Positions 1 to 9,179 of a DNA stretch of 64,000 nucleotides are shown here, in pieces. Position 1 is the stretch's first letter. The number at the start of each line of letters is the position of its first letter. The position numbers and the translations under genes were made by a program. The DNA is from CBDCUC01 sp965222485 (lineage in GTDB: Bacteria > Pseudomonadota > Alphaproteobacteria > Rhizobiales > Hyphomicrobiaceae): NCBI GenBank assembly GCA_965222485.1, contig CBDCUC010000039.1:558001-622000 (forward strand), written 5' to 3'. The notes under the pieces are model-generated. The model was not told where the DNA came from. It ran no database searches and worked only from the letters and a program-made list of their open reading frames with translations.

Positions 1-260
1 CTACGGTGAGACACGTCCCGTTGCATCCAATGACACTTCGGCAAACAGGGCCAAGAATAGGCGAATAGAATTCGCTGTCCGCTGACCGGTTGGGAGTATG
101 AAGTTCGCCTGGCAGAGGACCACATGCGCAAGAGGGTGTTTGCCCGCCAATGAGCGCTTGCCTGGCAGCTTGGTGCCCGGTCCTTTAAGAAATGAACTTC
201 ACGTCGGCCTTAACGAGACGAAACATCATCGGGTCGGGACACTATAGGGAGTAAAACAAG

Positions 261-359
261 ATGGACTATCTGTTCGTCAAATTGTTTTGGTACATCGCGA
301 CCGCATTTTCGATCGGCGTATTCGTCGGTTGGGTTTCGTGCGGCCGCGAGGACGACTAA
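261..359 (+). CDS. tiny membrane protein (32 aa), hypothetical
   Basis: Short open frame starting ATG and ending TAA, with an AGGGAG Shine-Dalgarno-like stretch about ten bases upstream. The 32 residues are mostly one hydrophobic segment (about residues 4-27) containing a GVFVGW helix-packing motif and ending in a charged CGREDD tail. It lies 49 bases ahead of the membrane-anchored H3TH gene and could be co-transcribed with it. I do not recognise a family. The ribosome site and full-length hydrophobic helix argue for a real small protein, but the length alone cannot prove it. Confidence 0.4.
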   Translation: MDYLFVKLFWYIATAFSIGVFVGWVSCGREDD

Positions 360-408
360 GGCACTGGTTCAATCTTAGGCAATGCACAAAGATTTGGGGC
401 TCTGACGC

Positions 409-1629
409 ATGAACACTTTGATCTGGCAGACCGCGCTGCTGTTGCTCGCTGCATACCTGCTTGGCGCGATATTGGGCTGTCTGTTGAACCAGTTGTTTCG
501 ATCAGGCCGACGCAAAAGCGACACGAAGGCGGCTACGGGAGACACGGGAACATCTTCAGGTAGCCTTGTAATGAACCAGCCGGCTATCAATGCGACGACG
601 TCCAGCCCGGCATCAGGGCAAGTCGCCAGCGGTGGTGCGCCGACAGGAGAAGAGGACGCAGCCCGTTTTGAGCGCGCGTTGAGCGGAAGCTCTGACGCAT
701 CTACGGCAGTGAGTTCCAGCTTGGCCAGCGATGTTGAAGCGTCCACTCAACAGCCTGCACCGGCACGTCCATCGCCTCAGGCTGCAGCCGTTGCCACAGC
801 TGCAGCGGTCGCTGCCGCACATTCTACGGCGGCGAGTTCAATGCGCAGAGGATCGGCAGGCGGCGCCGCAACCTCATCTGATACCGCCGCCGGGACTGCT
901 GCGACGACAACAACAAATGATGACCTGACGCTCATACGCGGCGTCGATGGTTTCATGCGCAGAGAACTTGAGTCCATTGGCGTTCACACCTTTGGTCAAA
1001 TCGCAAGCTGGCATGCGGATGACATGGTCGCGTTGCCCCCCGGCCTGAAAGAGCGCGCGAGCAGAGAGAACTGGATCGAGCAGGCACAGATGCTCGCTAA
1101 GGGCCAGCAGACCGACTTTGCAAGGCGCAGAGAGGGCGGGCAAGTAATCGAACCAGTGCCAGTTCCAGAAGATGCGCTACCGCTGGCACAATCCACGGGA
1201 CCTCAGCCCACCGCAGCTGTTCAGGCCGCTAGCAATGGGACATCACCGGCCTCTCCGCCACAGGTACCATCTTCGTCCTCATCGGCACCGGCTGCTGCAG
1301 TCCACCGCGTTCCAGGGCCAGAAACTGCAGATCTCACAAACCTTCGTTCGGTAAAATCGGAAGCGTTTCGCGGGCCGACGGCATCAAATGATGTGGCGCC
1401 TGATGATCTAAAGCGCATTCGTGGCGTTGGATCGCTGATCGAACGCAAGTTGGTGTCGCTGGGAATAACCAGCTACGAGCAAATCGCAAACTGGAGTGCG
1501 GCCGAGATCGACCGCATCAGTCAGATCCTAGATTTCAAGGGCCGGATCGAACGCGAAAACTGGGTCGAGCAGGCGCGCATCTTGGCGTCGGGAGGGCAGA
1601 CTGAGTTCTCCCGCCGGTTGGAGAGCTGA
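409..1629 (+). CDS. membrane-anchored protein with two helix-hairpin-helix (H3TH-like) domains
   Basis: 406 residues. A single N-terminal membrane helix (about 6-26) is followed by a long Ala/Ser/Thr-rich, probably disordered linker to about residue 170. Two related modules of about 70 residues follow (about 171-240 and 330-402). Each has a D-D-L-x-x-I-R-G-V core, then G-[IV]-x-[TS]-[FY]-x-Q-I-A-x-W and a closing R-E-N-W-[IV]-E-Q-A stretch. This matches proteins annotated as predicted flap-endonuclease-like H3TH or as the small fusion domain found on some NuoE proteins. Such modules bind DNA or protein; no catalytic site is visible. The linker may tether the modules away from the membrane. 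Function is unknown. Confidence 0.85.
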   Translation: MNTLIWQTALLLLAAYLLGAILGCLLNQLFRSGRRKSDTKAATGDTGTSSGSLVMNQPAINATTSSPASGQVASGGAPTGEEDAARFERALSGSSDASTAVSSSLASDVEASTQQPAPARPSPQAAAVATAAAVAAAHSTAASSMRRGSAGGAATSSDTAAGTAATTTTNDDLTLIRGVDGFMRRELESIGVHTFGQIASWHADDMVALPPGLKERASRENWIEQAQMLAKGQQTDFARRREGGQVIEPVPVPEDALPLAQSTGPQPTAAVQAASNGTSPASPPQVPSSSSSAPAAAVHRVPGPETADLTNLRSVKSEAFRGPTASNDVAPDDLKRIRGVGSLIERKLVSLGITSYEQIANWSAAEIDRISQILDFKGRIERENWVEQARILASGGQTEFSRRLES

Positions 1630-1733
1630 ACAGGCAAATTGAAGCGCGCTGGCGAGAGGCCCGGCGAAAAAATGCGGCACACTCGTGCGCTCAGCCCTGC
1701 GACCGTTCTGAAAGTTACAAGCGCACAGTTGGC

Positions 1734-2693
1734 CTAACCAGCCAGTCGACGCACAAGACCACCGCCATGCGGGTGGGGCATGGTGCCTGTCCGCGCACCA
1801 ATCCAATCAAACTGCGCATCAGCCTGCTCAAGGAAGTGCAAGACGGCCTCCTGCGTGGGAGCATCCATCAACAATGGTGCATGCCCTTCGCCAGGAACGG
1901 TGTGACTGACCAGGGCAGGATGCCGGCGTCGCATCTCGTCAACCGTTTCTTCGCTCAGAATATCTGAGTTCTCGCCACGCACCACCATTAGGGGCACGCG
2001 CGTCAAGGCGCTATACTGCGGCCAGAGGGCTGGCACGGGACCGTCCAGTACTGACAGCGCATTACGCAATTGTGGATCATAACCGTGCGCGGGCCGCCCG
2101 TCTTTTTCATTAAACCACTGTTTAGCGACACGCATCCATTGCTCTTCGGATACATTTGGGAAACGGCGGCGGTTTATGCTGTGTGCGGTCTGCGCCGCCT
2201 CGTCCCAGGTGCGTGGCATCGGAATGCGCCCGACATAGCTTGCAATGCGTGTCAGTCCGTCAAATTGGATTACCGGCCCGATGTCATTAAGCACCACTGG
2301 TCCAACAGCCGACGGCTGCAGCGCTGCCATGACCATGGTGATCAGACCGCCACGGGAAGTTCCGATGATTGCCGGTTTCTCAAGATGCGCTAGCGTCATA
2401 AGGTCGATAACGTCGAGAGCTTCTATGGGAACTGCATAGTTCTTCCAGTCACTATCCCACTCCGAAAAACCGCGCCCGCGATAATCGAGGGTATACACGT
2501 CGCGTGCGTATGCGCCAGCTTGTGACAGGTAGCTCGCCAGTTCATGAAAGTCGCGGCCGTTGCGCGTCAGCCCGGCAAGGCAGACGACAGGACGGCGCCC
2601 TGAAGTGGGCGCGCCATAACGCCTCGCGTGCAGCTTTAGACCATCGCGCGAACGGAACATTATGTCTTGGATGCCCTGTCCATGCCCCTGCAT
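1734..2693 (-). CDS. alpha/beta hydrolase
   Basis: 319-residue alpha/beta-hydrolase fold enzyme. The nucleophile elbow G-T-S-R-G-G puts the catalytic serine at residue 113. The GEGH motif supplies the histidine (about 271), and the acid is probably the Asp in G-E-N-S-D (about 244). The Y-R-G-R-G-F-S segment after strand 4 is typical of the family. A GAGGG ribosome site precedes the chosen ATG. The gene stands alone on the minus strand, convergent with the H3TH gene. The sequence does not reveal the substrate; esterase or haloperoxidase-like activities are the usual range. Confidence 0.88.
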   Translation of the reverse strand: MQGHGQGIQDIMFRSRDGLKLHARRYGAPTSGRRPVVCLAGLTRNGRDFHELASYLSQAGAYARDVYTLDYRGRGFSEWDSDWKNYAVPIEALDVIDLMTLAHLEKPAIIGTSRGGLITMVMAALQPSAVGPVVLNDIGPVIQFDGLTRIASYVGRIPMPRTWDEAAQTAHSINRRRFPNVSEEQWMRVAKQWFNEKDGRPAHGYDPQLRNALSVLDGPVPALWPQYSALTRVPLMVVRGENSDILSEETVDEMRRRHPALVSHTVPGEGHAPLLMDAPTQEAVLHFLEQADAQFDWIGARTGTMPHPHGGGLVRRLAG

Positions 2694-3130
2694 GCTCGCC
2701 GCCCTCTATTCAGGTTTATCGAAATTCAAGAAATCTTGGCGCACCGACAGACAATCGCTACGGGTGCCGAAGCGCTCACACTTACGCGAACAAGTATCTT
2801 GAGGCCCTAGAAACAGTGAGCATATCAAGCGTCGGTTCGCCATTACACAACGTTATGCACACAAATACCGGGTTTTACCGTGTAATTTCGAAGCCGAGCA
2901 CAACGTGTCGTGATGTCCGATCCGCGCAAGTCGTGTGGTGGAAAGGCTGCGGATACGGCCAGCTTGAGAATTCATCACGCACATATTGCGCAGCTGCCCT
3001 AATGATTGCCGGGCACATTGATCACAATAGTGCAGTTACGGCGGTTGCCCAATGCATGAAGGCGCAGGCATGCCCCGCGCCTTTGCCGGGACGGGACGAT
3101 CAGCACCGACACATGCAATCCGCCGGAACC
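2694..3130. other. non-coding stretch between hydrolase and slt
   Basis: 437 bases between two minus-strand genes. It should contain the promoter of the hydrolase gene and the terminator of slt. I see no RNA gene and no strong hairpin with a T-run. An open plus-strand frame across it has no family resemblance and overlaps the hydrolase antisense. Confidence 0.5.
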
Positions 3131-5350
3131 TCACTGCGTGCGTGCGATGTTTGCGCCTGGAGCTTGTAGCGCAGATTGATGAACGTTGCCCTTCTTTGCC
3201 CGGGCCAGATCCTGCATAACTCGCAGCGGTTGCTCACTCTCTCCAAGCCGTGCCCGGTAGATCTGGATATTGGACAGGACCTTAGTGGCGTATTTGCGCG
3301 TCTCCCTGAAAGGCATGCGCTCTATCCAGTCAATCGCATCGATGCGTGCCGACCTAGGATCGCCAAACCTCTTGATCCACTGCCTCGCCCGTCCGGGGCC
3401 TGCATTGTACCCGGCCAATCCAAGGACATAAGAGCCGCCAAACTCCGCCATCCTGTCGGCCGTGTAAGCAGACGCGATCATCGTATTGTAGCTCTCATCG
3501 AGTTGCAGCCGACCGATGTTACATTTGATTTTGTAGTCGCGGCACACGTGGCGCGCCGTAATAGGCATGACCTGCAAAATTCCGCGCGCACCCGCGCCAG
3601 AGCGGATGTGCGTGTTAAACTCACTTTCCTGACGCGCGATACCTAAAAGGAATGCTGTCTCCGGTGGTTTGCGCAAAGGTTTGTATTTGGGTAGTGCGTG
3701 AACGGGGTAGGAATAATAAATGAGGTTCATGCCCCGCGCGATTGCAGCTTTGCCGATGCGCAGGGACTGCTGTGTGTCACCAAGTTTTTGAGTAAGATGT
3801 GCGGCGAGTGCGACCTCGCCTTCCGTCTCCATCTTCGCAGCAAGGTTCGCTAGGAAGAGCCGTGAAACCGAGCGGCCAAGCTTGGCTTTAACAGCGATTG
3901 CCCCAGCCATTGCCGCATCCAAGCTGACAAACCGTTGCACCTGAGTTTCGGTTGCTAGGGCCGGTGGCGACAACTCCAGTGCCATCGGCTGACCGCCGTT
4001 GAGCTGTTGGCGTGACAGCAGGCCGTGGAAGGTATCAAACTGTTTTGCGGAAGCTTCATACTCGCTTTTTGCCGCAGCTTTGTTGCCGGCGGCCTCATGC
4101 GCCCGCGCCAGCCAATAGGCAGATTTTGCCCGGCTCAGCGGCCCGTCTGCAGCCTGTTTCATGGCCGCAAAGTGCTTGATAGCCTTATCCGTTGCCCCCA
4201 GGTAGCGTAACGCAAGCCAGCCGGCTAGGAATTGCTGGTCCTTCAGCGGATTGACGCTCAGTGGGCCGGCATCGCGCACCAATTCATACGCAAGTTTGGA
4301 TTTGCCCCGATCGAGCGCTTCGTATGCATTAGCCCTGCGTTCTGCCCACCAGCCGTCGGGGTTTACAATGTCTTCCAATGTGGTCGGTGCGCCCAGCAGC
4401 AATTTTGCCGCTTTGGTCACCTGTTTGGAACGGCGCAGATACTCCACACGCTGGAAGACGAGCCCCCAATCAGGCTTTTTCTCCGCTGGAAGAGCCGCGA
4501 GCAGCTTGCCAGCGTTTTTCTTTCGGTTAAACACCGCCAGTCGCGCTTTCGCCTTGCGCCGCTCATTGGCTTCCAGCCGCGAAATTTGCCGCGACAACAC
4601 CGCTGCACGTTTGTTGCGCGATGTTCTCCACCGGATCCGGTCGGTAATGAGACGGTCAAAGCGCCACTTATGATCTGCCGGGGTGAGCAGGTGACCCAGC
4701 TTTTTAACAAACGCCAGCTCTTGCGCCTTATCCAGATCGCCGGTGCGCCATGCCTTTGCGGCAAGCCGGCTCGCGGTATCCTTGTCGCCGAGTGAGCTTT
4801 TTGCGACCGCCAGCGCACCAAGCGCCATAGGCTTTTCTGGCGCGACATTTGCGTAGTAATCGACAACCCATTGAGGCTTTTTCTTACCTTCAAAGAGTTT
4901 GACATCTATCGCATCACGCATGCGCCATTGGTTCGGCCACAGCGGATTATCATTTAGGAAGGCCTGGATTTCATCCACATCACCATGGCCGGATCGTAAA
5001 CGGTACCAGTCAACCATTTTTGCAGCGAGCGGTGTGGAGAGTTTTGAACGAAGTGAGGCCGCCGTCTCGATCTTACGCCTGTCGATCGCCTTCTTTGCAT
5101 CCCGTAAAAGTTTTGCATCCGCGTCCGATATGCTTGCATTGAGAAGCGGAGCCAGGGCTTCATCCATTTTTGCGCGATGTTGCTTTTCCTCTGCTGGCAT
5201 CAGTTCGGAAGTTCGCAACTCCGCATGTGCGGTTGACGTCTGAAGCACGACAGTGGAAAGCGTCGCAACGGTAGCGACGCCCGCCACCACAAGTCTCGCG
5301 CACCGAGCGTGCTCACGCCTGCCGCAAATGGCGGGGACTGGTAATGTCAT
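3131..5350 (-). CDS. slt: soluble lytic murein transglycosylase (Slt-type)
   Basis: 739 residues with an N-terminal export signal (hydrophobic stretch about 19-36, Ala-His-Ala cleavage area near 43). A long superhelical alpha region (about 50-550) is followed by the C-terminal goose-type lysozyme/GH23 domain. The catalytic glutamate is E575 in the A-R-Q-E-S-E-F motif, followed by the G-A-R-G-I-L-Q-V-M-P segment and A-G-Y-N-A-G-P-G near the end. It cleaves the MurNAc-GlcNAc bond of peptidoglycan in the periplasm, giving anhydro-muropeptides. The position divergent from dapA is usual in Rhizobiales. The start is the ATG giving a plausible signal peptide; its ribosome site is weak. Confidence 0.93.
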   Translation of the reverse strand: MTLPVPAICGRREHARCARLVVAGVATVATLSTVVLQTSTAHAELRTSELMPAEEKQHRAKMDEALAPLLNASISDADAKLLRDAKKAIDRRKIETAASLRSKLSTPLAAKMVDWYRLRSGHGDVDEIQAFLNDNPLWPNQWRMRDAIDVKLFEGKKKPQWVVDYYANVAPEKPMALGALAVAKSSLGDKDTASRLAAKAWRTGDLDKAQELAFVKKLGHLLTPADHKWRFDRLITDRIRWRTSRNKRAAVLSRQISRLEANERRKAKARLAVFNRKKNAGKLLAALPAEKKPDWGLVFQRVEYLRRSKQVTKAAKLLLGAPTTLEDIVNPDGWWAERRANAYEALDRGKSKLAYELVRDAGPLSVNPLKDQQFLAGWLALRYLGATDKAIKHFAAMKQAADGPLSRAKSAYWLARAHEAAGNKAAAKSEYEASAKQFDTFHGLLSRQQLNGGQPMALELSPPALATETQVQRFVSLDAAMAGAIAVKAKLGRSVSRLFLANLAAKMETEGEVALAAHLTQKLGDTQQSLRIGKAAIARGMNLIYYSYPVHALPKYKPLRKPPETAFLLGIARQESEFNTHIRSGAGARGILQVMPITARHVCRDYKIKCNIGRLQLDESYNTMIASAYTADRMAEFGGSYVLGLAGYNAGPGRARQWIKRFGDPRSARIDAIDWIERMPFRETRKYATKVLSNIQIYRARLGESEQPLRVMQDLARAKKGNVHQSALQAPGANIARTQ

Positions 5351-5767
5351 ATGGCAAAACCTGGGCTATGATCTTCAGGAAAAATCGCTCTTGTGCGACC
5401 ACACGCAATGAAATCATGGCATCAGAAAGGTGCCCACCGGCGTGCAGGCAACGGTTGCGGGCGCCGCTACCCCCGATTTTGCAGTCTCAGTGGCTGGTTT
5501 TAGTTGCGGAACGGTCCGGCCAGCCACGCAAAAGGCCTTAAATCTCCGATGAGGTTGCGGCTTTACCATTAGACCCCGGTGTCCGGCGTGTCCTCGTGCT
5601 CAAACCGGCGTGACTGTGATCCACACGCTCGCCGTTAGTTGGCGCCTGTTATGGGAGACAGACAGGGTCAAGGGGTGCTATTGGCTCTGGCAACGCCGAT
5701 GGCGGAGCCCCGATGGAGGGCAATCCGCGAGCATCATCACCATAACCCGGGGTTAAGACGTAGATCC
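5351..5767. other. divergent slt/dapA intergenic region
   Basis: 417 bases between the divergent slt and dapA starts, so promoters for both should lie here. I cannot point to convincing -35/-10 pairs or an operator. An open frame extends upstream of dapA into it, but the family's N-terminus begins at 5768. Confidence 0.45.
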
Positions 5768-6658
5768 ATGTTTCAGGGCTCCTGCACAGCACTTGTAACA
5801 CCATTCAGCAACGGCACCGTTGACGAGGACGCATTTTGCCGCTTTGTCGAATGGCAGATCGATGAAGGGACGCACGGCCTGGTGCCCGTCGGCACCACCG
5901 GGGAAAGCCCGACGTTGTCGCATGATGAGCACCAACGCGTCGTCGAACTGGCCATCAAGACGGCTGCGGGACGTGTGCCGGTCATTGCCGGTGCCGGCTC
6001 CAATTCGACTGCCGAAGCGATCGAGCTTGCACGCCACGCGAAAAAGGTGGGTGCTGATGCCGTCCTCGTTGTCACGCCATATTATAATAAGCCCACCCAA
6101 GAGGGGCTGTTTCAGCACTACAAGGCGATCAACGACGCGGCCGACATTCCGATAATTATCTACAACATTCCCGGTCGCTCGGTAATCGATATGTCAGTCG
6201 ACACCATGCGCCGCTGTTATGAGTTGAAGAACGTTATCGGCGTCAAGGATGCGACTGCTGATCTGTCTCGCGTATCCCAACAGCGTTTGGCGATGGGCGA
6301 AACGTTCAATCAGTTGTCAGGTGAAGATGCGACTGCATTAGGATTTAATGCCCACGGCGGACACGGCTGCATATCGGTAACGTCAAACGTGGCGCCACGC
6401 TTGTGCGCCCAGTTCCAAAATGCTTGCCGTGAGGGCGACTACGCAACAGCGCTCAAACTGCAGGATCGGTTGATGCCGCTCCACGATGTGCTGTTCATTG
6501 AGACAAACCCTGGCCCCGCCAAGTACGCGCTGTCGCGGCTTGGCTTGTGTTCTGACGAGACCCGGCTGCCGCTATGTCCGATATCGGATGCAACCAAGTC
6601 GGCAGTCGATGCAGCCTTGGAAAAGGTTGGTCTCGTCCAAGCCAAGGCGGCTGAATAA
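5768..6658 (+). CDS. dapA: 4-hydroxy-tetrahydrodipicolinate synthase
   Basis: Condenses pyruvate with aspartate semialdehyde, the first committed step to diaminopimelate and lysine. 296 residues, the usual family length, when started at the ATG beginning M-F-Q-G-S. The Schiff-base lysine is K160 in G-V-K-D-A-T, the catalytic tyrosine is Y132 in I-Y-N-I-P-G-R, and G-T-T-G-E (42-46) is the pyruvate-binding loop. The frame stays open 43 codons upstream, but that part has no family resemblance. smpB follows 24 bases downstream, probably in the same transcript. Confidence 0.95.
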   Translation: MFQGSCTALVTPFSNGTVDEDAFCRFVEWQIDEGTHGLVPVGTTGESPTLSHDEHQRVVELAIKTAAGRVPVIAGAGSNSTAEAIELARHAKKVGADAVLVVTPYYNKPTQEGLFQHYKAINDAADIPIIIYNIPGRSVIDMSVDTMRRCYELKNVIGVKDATADLSRVSQQRLAMGETFNQLSGEDATALGFNAHGGHGCISVTSNVAPRLCAQFQNACREGDYATALKLQDRLMPLHDVLFIETNPGPAKYALSRLGLCSDETRLPLCPISDATKSAVDAALEKVGLVQAKAAE

Positions 6659-6682
6659 GATACCAAAGGATAGGGATTGGCC

Positions 6683-7159
6683 ATGCCGGCCAAGAATGAT
6701 ACGAGCCGCAAGCTAGTGGCCGAGAACCGCAAGGCGCGCCACGAATACCTGATTAGCGATACCTACGAGGCCGGCATTCAGTTGACGGGCACCGAAGTAA
6801 AATCGCTGCGCAAAGGTCAGGCAACGATTGCTGAAAGCTATGCCTCGATTGAGGATGGCGGCATGTGGCTGATCAATGCGCAGATACCGGTCTATGAAGG
6901 GGCTGGTCCTTTTTATCAGCATGAGCCCAGGCGCCGGCGAAAACTCCTCTTGCACAAGAAGGAGCTGCACAAGCTTGCCATCGCCACGGATCGGCAGGGC
7001 ATGACGTTGGTGCCGCTGCAGCTCTATTTCAACGACCGGGGCATCGCCAAGCTCAAGCTTGGATTGGCGCAAGGCAAGAAGCTGCATGACAAGCGCCAGG
7101 ATGCAAAAAAACGCGACTGGGATCGGGAAAAGGCGCGTCTCATGCGTGAAAAGGGATAA
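6683..7159 (+). CDS. smpB: SsrA-binding protein SmpB
   Basis: 158-residue tmRNA-binding partner that brings SsrA RNA to stalled ribosomes. Family hallmarks are visible: R-K-A-R-H-E-Y near the start, G-[TI]-E-V-K-S-L-R, the basic H-K-K-E-L motif, and the C-terminal lysine/arginine-rich tail ending in K-R-D-W-D-R-E-K-A-R. An AAAGGATAGG ribosome site eight bases before the ATG at 6683 decides the start over an in-frame TTG two codons earlier. The tmRNA gene is not in this window. Confidence 0.96.
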   Translation: MPAKNDTSRKLVAENRKARHEYLISDTYEAGIQLTGTEVKSLRKGQATIAESYASIEDGGMWLINAQIPVYEGAGPFYQHEPRRRRKLLLHKKELHKLAIATDRQGMTLVPLQLYFNDRGIAKLKLGLAQGKKLHDKRQDAKKRDWDREKARLMREKG

Positions 7160-7176
7160 CGCCAGGGAGGCTGCGC

Positions 7177-7767
7177 ATGAGCGGCGACGACAATGCCCCC
7201 AACCTCTTCAATGTAGACTGGAGCCAGGTGCCTCCTCCAGCCGACGATGACGGCATTGCATCGCGCCTCACCGGCGCGGTCTTGCCTGATATGGCGTTGC
7301 CATCAACCGATGGCGGGCACGTGACTCTGGCCGCGGATCGTGGATGTTCGGTCGTCTATGTTTACCCGATGACCGGCCGGCCCGGTCAGCCGTTGCCACC
7401 TGGCTGGGACGGCATCCCAGGTGCGCGCGGCTGCACGCCTCAGGCATGCGCATTCCGAGATCATTTCGCGAGCCTGTCTCAGGCGGGTGCCGATCACGTT
7501 TATGGCCTGTCTGCACAATCAACCAACGAACAGAAGAAAGCAGCCGAGCGGTTGCATCTTCCTTACCCGCTATTGTCAGATGACTTGCTGAGTTTCGCCG
7601 ACGCAGCTCAACTGCCAACGTTTCAGGTCGAAGGCCGGAGGCTTATAAAGCGCATAACGCTCATCATTGAAGACGCCGTGATCAGAAAAGTATTCTATCC
7701 GGTGTTTCCGCCAGACAGGAATGCGGCTGAGGTCGTGCAGTGGTTGGGTGAAAACCGTGCACACTGA
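7177..7767 (+). CDS. peroxiredoxin, BCP/PrxQ-like, catalytically competent
   Basis: 196-residue AhpC/TSA-fold protein. The peroxidatic cysteine is C86 in R-G-C-T-P-Q-A-C and the resolving cysteine is C91. This is the five-residue spacing of E. coli BCP and PrxQ, so an intramolecular disulfide is expected. An insertion of about 15 residues rich in Pro and Gly separates the V-Y-P strand from the G-C-T motif, unlike classic BCP. The C-terminal half ends in V-F-Y-P-V-F-P-P-D-R-N-A. It probably reduces hydroperoxides in the cytoplasm. It overlaps the next gene, a paralogue that has lost both cysteines. Confidence 0.88.
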   Translation: MSGDDNAPNLFNVDWSQVPPPADDDGIASRLTGAVLPDMALPSTDGGHVTLAADRGCSVVYVYPMTGRPGQPLPPGWDGIPGARGCTPQACAFRDHFASLSQAGADHVYGLSAQSTNEQKKAAERLHLPYPLLSDDLLSFADAAQLPTFQVEGRRLIKRITLIIEDAVIRKVFYPVFPPDRNAAEVVQWLGENRAH

Positions 7768-8308
7768 TTGGCCGTTTCCCGCACCTGTCGATGATCGCGG
7801 CGCAGATCACCTGCGTGCAGGCTTGGCGATGCCGCACATCGCCTTACCGGCCACATGCGGTGAGCCTGTTGAGCTGTCGGCGCTGAACGGGCGGACTGTG
7901 ATATTCGTATACCCGTGGACGGGCACGCCGGGCCTTCCCGACCCGCCGAATTGGGACCACATTCCAGGTGCCCACGGCTCGACGCCAGAGGCACTGCAGT
8001 TTGCCAAACTCAAGCCGGGATTCGACAGCCTTGGCGTCAGAATTTTCGGTCTTTCGGCTCAGCACCAGGCGGAACAGCAGGGGTTTGCCGAACGTAACAC
8101 GCTGCCATTTACGCTTCTGAGCGATGCTGAGTACGAACTACAGACCGCGCTCAAGCTCCCCACGTTTGCAACCGGTGGAGTGACGTACCTGAAGCGCCTG
8201 ACTTTGATATTGGACGCGGATCGCATTGATCGAGTGTTCTATCCGGTTCACCCGCCTGATACGCATGCCGACGAAGTTTTGGCCAGCTTACAAGCCGGTG
8301 TCAAGTAA
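7748..8308 (+). CDS. peroxiredoxin-like protein lacking both catalytic cysteines
   Basis: Paralogue of the preceding gene with the same fold markers: F-V-Y-P-W-T-G-T-P-G-L-P, L-P-T-F, and V-F-Y-P-V-H-P-P-D near the end. At the active site the first protein has G-C-T-P-Q-A-C, while here it reads G-S-T-P-E-A-L. Ser replaces the peroxidatic Cys (S78) and Leu the resolving Cys (L83). Thiol peroxidase activity is therefore not expected; a regulatory or structural partner role is an inference. The GTG at 7748 overlaps the upstream gene by 20 bases; a GTG at 7757 is an alternative. The 3' end overlaps the convergent UDG gene by eight bases. Confidence 0.82.
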   Translation: MKTVHTDWPFPAPVDDRGADHLRAGLAMPHIALPATCGEPVELSALNGRTVIFVYPWTGTPGLPDPPNWDHIPGAHGSTPEALQFAKLKPGFDSLGVRIFGLSAQHQAEQQGFAERNTLPFTLLSDAEYELQTALKLPTFATGGVTYLKRLTLILDADRIDRVFYPVHPPDTHADEVLASLQAGVK

Positions 8309-9086
8309 GCACCGACGAGCTGTGCGACCCGTCGAGCTGTGCACGAATGTCTTTGAAAACGGACCTGAACATATCCTCAGTCAGCCGCCGCGTGTTGGTA
8401 TTGTAGCGAGAGCAGTGAAAACTGTCGTAGAGACGCAAGCCCTGTTCCCACGATGCTGCGCCAATATCGTGAGACGCTCCATGCGCAAACGGAAATTGCG
8501 AGCGTCGAAGCTCCAGTGCCGCCAAAGTCTGCTCGTGTGCGACGCGGCCAAGCGCCAAAATTGCCGCCAGTCGCGGTAGGGATCGGATGCGCGCGTGAAG
8601 AAACGGGCGACACGTCTTTATTTCTTCACCGGTCGGCTTGTTGGCCGGCGGTACGCAGCGCACGGCGTTGGTAATCATCGTTTCCGTTAAGCGAAGAGTA
8701 TCGTCAGCGCACCGCTCATAGCACCCTGTCGCAAATCCGAAATCGATAAGCGTCGAATATAAAAGATCACCGGCATAGTCGCCGGTAAATGGTCTGCCGG
8801 TACGGTTGGCACCCTGCAATCCCGGAGCAAGCCCCACGATCAAGAGGCGCACGTTAGTCGGTCGGTCGCCGAAGGAAGGCACGGCGCCGTTGAACCAATC
8901 CGGGTGCGCCGCCTGGCTTTCCGTCCGATATTCGACCAAACGCGGGCAAAGGTCGCAGGTTTTGGGTGGTTCGCTGAGTTTGACACACGTGTTGCCACCG
9001 CCAGCGTGGCTAGCCGCGGCGCTGGTCCCGATACGCTTCTTGTTGACAGAGCGGTTATTGCTGACCGGACTTTTCCGACGTGCCAT
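8301..9086 (-). CDS. uracil-DNA glycosylase, family 5 (UdgB-like)
   Basis: 261 residues. Iron-sulfur-type UDG features are present: C-D-L-C-P-R-L near residue 43, motif G-L-A-P-G-L-Q-G-A-N-R-T-G-R-P-F-T-G-D, and a late H-C-S-R-Y-N-T-N-T-R-R-L motif corresponding to the catalytic loop of UdgB. Such enzymes remove uracil and other deaminated bases in base-excision repair. Family 4 enzymes carry G-E-A-P-G where this has G-L-A-P-G, which favours family 5. The first 30 residues are basic and probably disordered. Rhizobiales genomes commonly place a UDG between smpB and rpoZ. Confidence 0.87.
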   Translation of the reverse strand: MARRKSPVSNNRSVNKKRIGTSAAASHAGGGNTCVKLSEPPKTCDLCPRLVEYRTESQAAHPDWFNGAVPSFGDRPTNVRLLIVGLAPGLQGANRTGRPFTGDYAGDLLYSTLIDFGFATGCYERCADDTLRLTETMITNAVRCVPPANKPTGEEIKTCRPFLHARIRSLPRLAAILALGRVAHEQTLAALELRRSQFPFAHGASHDIGAASWEQGLRLYDSFHCSRYNTNTRRLTEDMFRSVFKDIRAQLDGSHSSSVLT

Positions 9087-9179
9087 GTAGGCGCCTTAGC
9101 GGTGGTTGACCGACAAAACATGCCGGCACGAGAGAGGCCGACGCGCCGAACCTAAATCGAATGTCGGAGAACCTAAAGG

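Noticed and set aside
2504..3169. Long plus-strand open frame across the hydrolase start and the following gap
   Set aside because: It runs antisense through a well-supported alpha/beta hydrolase, shows no family resemblance and has low-complexity basic composition.
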